DNA from: an uncultured bacterium
Lineage (GTDB): Bacteria; Bacillota_I; Bacilli_A; RFN20; CAG-826
Assembly: GCA_949290725.1 (NCBI GenBank)
Contig: CASEST010000049.1
Span: forward strand, 1-10,836
DNA length: 10,836 bases
Direction of reading: 5' to 3'
Made by a program: the position numbers and the translations under genes
The notes under the pieces: generated by a model
What the model was told of the DNA's origin: nothing
Database searches by the model: none
The model's input: only the letters and a program-made list of their open reading frames with translations
Shown: positions 6,130 through 10,836 of the stretch, one piece after another
How the letters are laid out: every line of letters starts with the position of its first letter
Position numbering within the stretch: position 1 is the first letter of the stretch

Positions 6130-9100
6130 ATGAGGGATTTAAGATTTGAGCGTTTTTTAAAGTCGATTAATTATAAAGATGAAGAATTAAAACTTTATGA
6201 TGATTTAAAGTTTTTGCATATTCAAAAAAGCAATTATGATCTTGAAACTCCTTTTTATACCTACACTATCTATAAAGAGAAACCTCGGGATTTTAATTTA
6301 TTAAGTGATTTTTTAAATCATTTAAATAACATTACAAATTATCAATATGAATTAGTTTTTGTTTATAATACATTAAACTTTAATGACTCTTATTTTAAGA
6401 AATTTATTTCTGATTTTATTATCAATAAAACTTTTGATTCGATTGATTTTAATGTTCATTTAAATAGTGTTTTAAAATTATTCTTTTCAAATAATGAAGA
6501 TTTAAATGCTTTCGCTTTTATTAAAAATGATTTAGAAGCGTTTTTTAAACTTATTAATTATCAGTTCAAGATTGAAGCAGTAGTTAAAGAAAATTTAGAA
6601 AATATAAATGCTGATATTAAAAAAGAAGAACAAATGATGATTGAAAATGAGGAGCAATTTAAAGCTCAAGTTCAAGAAAGCGAAAATTTAATATTAGAAG
6701 AAACTAAAAAAGAAATAACTTTTTATAATGATAAAAAAACTACAAAAGAAATGCATCGAAGAAGCTCAATTTATAAAGAATGCGAACTTTGCGAGATGAA
6801 TGAAAATTCTGGTGCGGTTAAATTTAAAGGAAAAGTTTTTGAAGCAGAATTAAGAGAAACACGAAAAGGTGGCTCAATGTTAAAAGTTTTGCTTGGAGAT
6901 TTAAAGGGAGCTACCTATGTTAATTTTTATTCTAACGAAAAGAATCTAACAAAAGAAGAATTGGAAAAGATAAAAGTTGGTTCCCAGATTGAAGTTGAAG
7001 GAAAGGTGGGAGTAACCTCGACTAATAAAGAATTTTTTGTTATAGGACATAATTTTCAACTTTTAAAAGACAATCCTTTAAGAGATGATCATTCATTAGT
7101 CAAAAGAGTTGAACTTCACTTACATACTAATATGTCCGAAATGGATGGGATAACCCCAATTAGTAAATATTGTGAACTTGCTTCCCATATGGGGATGAAA
7201 GCGATTGCTGTAACCGATCATGGAGTCGTTCAAGCTTTTCCAGAAGCTCAAAAGGCTGCAAAAAAATATGGTATAAAAATGCTTTATGGTTCTGAATTAT
7301 ATGTTATTCCAGATTCATTATGTGCGGCAATTAATCCATTAGACATTAAATTAAAGGATGCAACCTATGTCGTTTTCGATTTGGAAACAACAGGTCTTTC
7401 AATTCGTTTTGACCGAATTACTGAGTTTGGCGCTGTTAAAGTTCAAGGCGGAATGGTAATTGACCGTTATGATGTTTTAATAAACCCTGAAAGAGAAATA
7501 CCTCAATATATTGTCGAAAAAACAAAAATCAGTAATGAAATGGTGAAGAATTGCCCAACGATGAAAGAAGCTTTCCAAGGTATTTTAAATTTCATTGGTG
7601 ATGCAGTCTTAGTTTCACATAATGCTGAATTTGACTATGAGATGTTTAATGAGGCTTATTTAAGAGTTTATAATAAAAAATTTGAAAATCCTGTTATTGA
7701 TACTTTGCCTCTTTCCAGATTTATTTTCCCAGAAAATAGAGGTCATAGTTTAGGAAACTTATGCCATCGTTTAGATATTAAATATGATGAGGATAGCGCT
7801 CATAGAGCCGATTATGACGCTCAAGTTTTAAGCGATTGCTGGAATATAATGAAGGCGATTTTAGATGAAAAAATCGCTAATTGTTCGATGATGGATTTGG
7901 TTTCTTTACCTTATCCAGAAGGAATTTATAAAAATTTAAGAGGAAATCATGTTACCGTTTTATGTAAAAATAGAACTGGTTTAAAAGATTTATATCGAAT
8001 TATTTCTGATAGTTTATGTAAATATATCGGTTCGGTTCCTTTAGTTCCTGTTTCTTTATTAACAAAATATCGTGAAAATTTATTGCTTGGCTCCGCTTGT
8101 TTTAATGGCGATGTTTTTTATAGCACAACCAATCGAAATGATGAAGATTTAAATCGAGCTATTCAATTTTATGATTATATCGAAATTCAACCATTAACAA
8201 ATTATATGTTTTTGGTAAATACAAAACAGATTGATAGTGAAGAGACCTTAAAAAAATATTTAAAAATTATTATCGCTCGAGCTGAGCAATTTAATAAACT
8301 AATTGTTGCTACAAGTGATTGCCATTATTTAAATATGGAAGATAAAATCTATCGTGATGTTTATATTTTTAACCAAGCAGTAGGTGGCGGTTTACATCCT
8401 TTAAATACTAAAGCAAGAAGAGATTTACCTTATCAAATTGAAAATCCCGACCAATATTTTCGTTCAACAGATGAAATGATCGAAGAGTTTTCATGGCTAA
8501 ATGATAAAGATAAAATTGAAGAGTATGTTATTACTAACACGAATAAAATTGCTGACATGTGTGATGTAATTCTTCCTATTAGTGATCAATTATTCACTCC
8601 AAAAATTGATAATTGTGAAAATATGTTAACTGATTTGTGTTATGAAAAGGCTTATAAAGAATATGGTAATCCACTTCCTGATTTAGTGGCAAATCGTTTA
8701 AAAGCTGAGCTTAGCGGTATTATTGACCATGGTTATTCTGTCACGTATTATATTGCTCATGAACTAGTTAGAAAAACTAATGAAAGAGGTTATATCGTTG
8801 GTAGCCGTGGTTCTGTTGGCTCATCATTTGCTGCCTATTGCGCTTCAATTACTGAAGTTAATGCATTGCCTCCTCATTATCGTTGTCCACATTGCAAGCA
8901 TGTTGAATTTCATGATATGAAGGATGGAATTACAAGTGGCTATGATTTACCAGATAAAAAGTGTCCCGAATGTGGTACTTTAATGATACGAGATGGCCAA
9001 AATATTCCTTTTGAAACATTTTTAGGCTTCCATGCTGATAAGGTTCCAGATATTGATTTAAATTTCCCTGCAGATTTCCAATCGACTGCTCATTTATTTA

Positions 9101-10515
9101 CAAAAGATTTACTTGGTGAGGATAAAGTATTTAAGGCAGGAACTATTTCAGCAGCCCAATTTAAAACAGCTTATGGATACGTAAGAAAATATTTTGAAAC
9201 TATCGGAGCTGATCCAAACAAAGTAAGAAGAGCCTATGTTTCAACCTTGGCTTATGGATGTACTGAAGTAAAAAGAACTACTGGACAACATCCAGGTGGT
9301 ATTATTGTTGTCCCACGAGATAAGGACATCTATGATTTTACTCCGGTTCAATATCCGGCAAATAAAGTTGAAGCTGCTTGGCAAACTACACACTTTGACT
9401 TCAATGCTATTCATGACACAATTTTAAAATTAGATATGTTAGGGCATGTTGACCCTCAAGCTTTAAAAATGATGTCTGATTTATCTCAGGTTGATATTAA
9501 ATCTATTCCAATGAATGATAAAAAAGTCCTATCGTTATTTTTAAATAATGATGCATTGAATTTAAAACATAAATATATTAAGCAGGATGTTGGTATTTTA
9601 GGTATTCCTGAATTTGGAACGAATTTCGTTAGACAATTAGTTAGAGAGGCTAAGCCAAAATCGTTTAAAGATTTATTAATTATTTCTGGGTTATCACATG
9701 GAACTAACGTTTGGACTGATAACGCACAAGAATTGATTAAAAACGGGACAACTACATTAAATGGAGTTATTGGATGTCGTGATGATATTATGACTTATTT
9801 AATTTCAATGGGCTTAGAAAGTTCACATGCTTTTAATATTATGGAAACTGTTAGAAAGCCAGATCGTAATTTGAACGATGAACAAATTAAAGATATGCAA
9901 GAACATGGTGTGCCTGATTTTTATATTGATTCTTGTAAGAAAATTAAGTATTTATTCCCTAAAGGCCATGCTTGTGCATATGTTATGATGGCAATAAGAG
10001 TTTCTTATTTTAAAATTTATTATCCTTTAGAATATTATGCGACATATTTTACTTTAAGATGTGACGCTTATGAAATTGAAACGATGGTTAAAGGTATTGA
10101 TGCAATTCATGCTCGAATTGAAGAATTAGAAAAAAGAAAATCTTCTCGTATTCCTGGTGAAGCCTTATCGAATAAAGAGGAAAATATTTTAGATACTTTA
10201 TATCTTGCCTTAGAATTCGCTGAAAGAGGATTTAAATTCTTAAATATCGATGTAAATAAGTCGATGGCTAATGAATTTTTAATCGATAAAGATAATAATG
10301 CTTTATTACCTCCATTTAAAGTCTTAGATGGAATTGGTGAAGCAGCTGGTGAATCAGTTGAGTTAACTAGAAAAGAAAGATTATTTGATTCAATTGCTGA
10401 TTTTGAAAAACGTAGTAAATTATCTAAAACGAGTATTAAGCAATTAAAAGAATTAGGTTTTTTAAATAACCTTAAAGAAAATGATGAATTATCGTTATTT
10501 GATTTTGCTTTATAA
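6130..10515 (+). CDS. polC: DNA polymerase III alpha subunit, Gram-positive PolC type
   Basis: PolC is the replicative DNA polymerase with built-in 3'-5' proofreading. At 1461 aa it matches the usual length of about 1440. Domain order: N-terminal domain (1-160); a charged linker (155-225); an OB fold (about 230-320); a PHP domain starting with VELHLHT at 327-333; an inserted DEDDh exonuclease with Asp417/Glu419, Asp502, His558 and Asp563; the remaining PHP part; then GSRGSVGSS (891-899), a CxxC...CxxC zinc site (Cys919, 922, 945, 948), and the palm with Asp974, Asp976 and Asp1102. A helix-hairpin-helix-like region follows. The C-terminus has ELSLF (1453-1457), like the clamp-binding QLSLF of B. 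subtilis PolC, plus four more residues. The start is forced by an in-frame TAG two codons upstream; AGGA lies only 1 nt before the ATG, so initiation looks weak. proS, often located just before polC, is missing. Confidence 0.98.
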   Translation: MRDLRFERFLKSINYKDEELKLYDDLKFLHIQKSNYDLETPFYTYTIYKEKPRDFNLLSDFLNHLNNITNYQYELVFVYNTLNFNDSYFKKFISDFIINKTFDSIDFNVHLNSVLKLFFSNNEDLNAFAFIKNDLEAFFKLINYQFKIEAVVKENLENINADIKKEEQMMIENEEQFKAQVQESENLILEETKKEITFYNDKKTTKEMHRRSSIYKECELCEMNENSGAVKFKGKVFEAELRETRKGGSMLKVLLGDLKGATYVNFYSNEKNLTKEELEKIKVGSQIEVEGKVGVTSTNKEFFVIGHNFQLLKDNPLRDDHSLVKRVELHLHTNMSEMDGITPISKYCELASHMGMKAIAVTDHGVVQAFPEAQKAAKKYGIKMLYGSELYVIPDSLCAAINPLDIKLKDATYVVFDLETTGLSIRFDRITEFGAVKVQGGMVIDRYDVLINPEREIPQYIVEKTKISNEMVKNCPTMKEAFQGILNFIGDAVLVSHNAEFDYEMFNEAYLRVYNKKFENPVIDTLPLSRFIFPENRGHSLGNLCHRLDIKYDEDSAHRADYDAQVLSDCWNIMKAILDEKIANCSMMDLVSLPYPEGIYKNLRGNHVTVLCKNRTGLKDLYRIISDSLCKYIGSVPLVPVSLLTKYRENLLLGSACFNGDVFYSTTNRNDEDLNRAIQFYDYIEIQPLTNYMFLVNTKQIDSEETLKKYLKIIIARAEQFNKLIVATSDCHYLNMEDKIYRDVYIFNQAVGGGLHPLNTKARRDLPYQIENPDQYFRSTDEMIEEFSWLNDKDKIEEYVITNTNKIADMCDVILPISDQLFTPKIDNCENMLTDLCYEKAYKEYGNPLPDLVANRLKAELSGIIDHGYSVTYYIAHELVRKTNERGYIVGSRGSVGSSFAAYCASITEVNALPPHYRCPHCKHVEFHDMKDGITSGYDLPDKKCPECGTLMIRDGQNIPFETFLGFHADKVPDIDLNFPADFQSTAHLFTKDLLGEDKVFKAGTISAAQFKTAYGYVRKYFETIGADPNKVRRAYVSTLAYGCTEVKRTTGQHPGGIIVVPRDKDIYDFTPVQYPANKVEAAWQTTHFDFNAIHDTILKLDMLGHVDPQALKMMSDLSQVDIKSIPMNDKKVLSLFLNNDALNLKHKYIKQDVGILGIPEFGTNFVRQLVREAKPKSFKDLLIISGLSHGTNVWTDNAQELIKNGTTTLNGVIGCRDDIMTYLISMGLESSHAFNIMETVRKPDRNLNDEQIKDMQEHGVPDFYIDSCKKIKYLFPKGHACAYVMMAIRVSYFKIYYPLEYYATYFTLRCDAYEIETMVKGIDAIHARIEELEKRKSSRIPGEALSNKEENILDTLYLALEFAERGFKFLNIDVNKSMANEFLIDKDNNALLPPFKVLDGIGEAAGESVELTRKERLFDSIADFEKRSKLSKTSIKQLKELGFLNNLKENDELSLFDFAL

Positions 10516-10523
10516 GCAAAATC
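10501..10523 (+). repeat. Perfect inverted repeat across the polC stop codon
   Basis: GATTTTGCTT (10501-10510) and AAGCAAAATC (10514-10523) form a 10-bp perfect stem with a 3-nt loop. The TAA stop (10513-10515) straddles the loop and the 3' arm. No T-tract follows on either strand, so it is not a classical terminator. The tRNA begins 6 nt later. A role in 3'-end protection or in processing of a polC-tRNA transcript is possible; chance is not excluded in coding DNA. Confidence 0.65.
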
Positions 10524-10529
10524 AATCAT

Positions 10530-10607
10530 GCCCACGTAACTCAGTCCGGATAGAGTAGCACCCTCCTAAGGTGAAAGTCGGAGGTTCAAATCCTCTCGTG
10601 GGCGCCA
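10530..10607 (+). tRNA. tRNA-Arg, anticodon CCU
   Basis: The full cloverleaf folds by eye. Acceptor stem GCCCACG/CGTGGGC is 7 bp, D stem ACTC/GAGT, anticodon loop CTCCTAA with anticodon CCT at 10565-10567, T stem GGAGG/CCTCT (one G-T) with loop TTCAAAT, discriminator G and an encoded CCA (10605-10607). The top pair of the anticodon stem is a G-A mismatch (27-43). It reads the rare AGG arginine codon. It lies 14 nt after the polC stop with no clear promoter of its own, so it is probably cotranscribed with polC. Confidence 0.97.
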
Positions 10608-10619
10608 AGTTAAATATTT

Positions 10620-10650
10620 AAAAGAGCGGTTAAATACCGCTCTTTTTATA
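10620..10650 (+). terminator. Intrinsic terminator after tRNA-Arg
   Basis: AAAGAGCGGT (10621-10630) pairs fully with ACCGCTCTTT (10636-10645) around a 5-nt TAAAT loop, followed by the T-run at 10643-10647. It lies 13 nt after the tRNA and should end the polC/tRNA transcript. From here to about 10715 I see nothing but AT-rich spacer. Confidence 0.94.
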
Positions 10651-10709
10651 TATAAATTCTTATATCTAATTTCATTTGATTATGTTATTTCTTTGAAGAC
10701 GACTTATCT

Positions 10710-10741
10710 TTAAAATAAAAAAACACGATTAAGATCGTGTT
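10710..10741 (-). terminator. Intrinsic terminator for a minus-strand unit
   Basis: AACACGAT (10722-10729) and ATCGTGTT (10734-10741) form an 8-bp stem with a TAAG loop. The seven A's at 10717-10723 become a T-tract only when read on the minus strand, so it ends transcription arriving from the right edge. On the plus strand it is followed by TCGATTT and would be poor. Confidence 0.75.
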
Positions 10742-10759
10742 CGATTTATAGATAATCCT

Positions 10760-10777
10760 ACCCCAAAAAGTTGCACA
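10760..10777 (-). repeat. Probable right terminal repeat of an IS3-family (IS150-like) element
   Basis: On the minus strand this reads TGTGCAACTTTTTGGGGT, which resembles the conserved inner part of IS150-group terminal repeats (type GTCCAACTTTTTGGGGT). It lies 7 nt after the presumed transposase stop, the expected place. The outer tip (about 10750-10759) lacks the usual terminal CA, so the exact end is uncertain and may be degenerate. Confidence 0.55.
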
Positions 10778-10784
10778 TATTTTC

Positions 10785-10836
10785 TTAAACCAGCACCATA
10801 GGTAAATACCTGAAATTTTTTCTAAATTTGACTGGC
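10785..10836 (-). CDS. C-terminal end of an IS3-family transposase (OrfB), cut by the window edge
   Basis: Reading leftward from 10835, 16 codons give PVKFRKNFRYLPMVLV followed by TAA (10787-10785). The opening PVKFR resembles the SPVEYR/SPVQYR motif near the C-terminus of IS3-family OrfB, a DDE integrase-type transposase. The position is right too: a terminal-repeat-like sequence follows within 7 nt. Only about 6% of a normal 270-290 aa OrfB would be visible, so the call depends on the short motif together with the adjacent repeat. Whether the element is intact cannot be seen from here. Confidence 0.5.
   Translation of the reverse strand, partial: PVKFRKNFRYLPMVLV

Noticed and set aside
1..10515. 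Mycoplasma-type code with TGA read as Trp
   Set aside because: All seven plus-strand genes are full length with TGG as Trp and TAA stops; none requires TGA read-through.
10485..10529. Dedicated tRNA promoter with TATAAG as -10
   Set aside because: TATAAG lies in the hairpin and no -35 or TG extension is found at proper spacing.
10107..10535. 142-codon open frame on the minus strand opposite the polC 3' end
   Set aside because: It lies wholly antisense to conserved PolC coding sequence apart from a few bases, has Ser/Asn/Leu-rich shadow composition and no ribosome site.
10793..10812. Small palindrome AGGTAAATACCT as a regulatory operator
   Set aside because: Only 4-bp arms, located inside the presumed transposase coding end; expected by chance in such AT-rich DNA.
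10692..10834. Open frame on the minus strand from the window edge to about 10692, rich in Trp, Cys and Lys
   Set aside because: It runs through the presumed IS repeat and the terminator hairpin and its composition looks out-of-frame; the neighbouring frame ending at 10785 gives the transposase-like C-terminus.
1..10836. CRISPR array, riboswitch, toxin-antitoxin or defence system
   Set aside because: No direct repeat series, no gap long enough to hold a riboswitch, and no unassigned gene on either strand.

Overview
This window is a low-GC, gene-dense chromosomal segment from a Bacillota-type bacterium, most likely a Bacilli/Mollicutes-related lineage. Three things support that. It encodes PolC, the Gram-positive replicative polymerase with its exonuclease embedded in the PHP domain. 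It has the gene order tsf-pyrH-frr-cdsA-dxr-rseP-polC, a reduced form of the common Firmicutes order rpsB-tsf-pyrH-frr-uppS-cdsA-dxr-rseP-proS-polC. Its codon and amino-acid use is strongly AT-driven. All seven plus-strand genes and the partial minus-strand gene end in TAA, tryptophan is encoded by TGG, and no gene needs TGA read as Trp, so the standard bacterial code (11) fits. I cannot name a genus.

Layout. Positions 1-851 hold the 3' part of tsf (EF-Ts), closed by a strong intrinsic terminator at 874-908. A new transcription unit appears to start at an extended -10 box just before pyrH (940-1671), so close to the ATG that the pyrH message may be leaderless. Then come frr (1675-2220), cdsA (2227-3285), dxr (3292-4470) and rseP (4473-6077), packed with 2-6 nt spacers. 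A 52-nt gap with a TATAAT box precedes polC (6130-10515). The last codons and stop of polC lie in a perfect 10-bp inverted repeat, followed 6 nt later by a tRNA-Arg(CCU) gene and an intrinsic terminator. At the right edge, on the minus strand, are what looks like the last 16 codons and right terminal repeat of an IS3-family (IS150-like) insertion sequence, and beyond it a minus-strand terminator.

How the genes work together. tsf and frr serve translation elongation and ribosome recycling. pyrH makes UDP for RNA, DNA and wall/lipid precursors. cdsA makes CDP-diacylglycerol for phospholipids. dxr commits carbon to the MEP isoprenoid pathway. rseP is a site-2 intramembrane protease, and polC replicates the chromosome. 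The usual uppS and proS members of this cluster are absent here.

I see no new defence, mobile or biosynthetic system; most of the window is core housekeeping. The points worth a second look are family-level departures: an altered UMP-phosphate loop in PyrH, a rewritten periplasmic half and a charged cytoplasmic insert in RseP, substitutions near the DXR active site, the possible leaderless start of pyrH, the hairpin over the polC stop codon, and the IS remnant at the edge.
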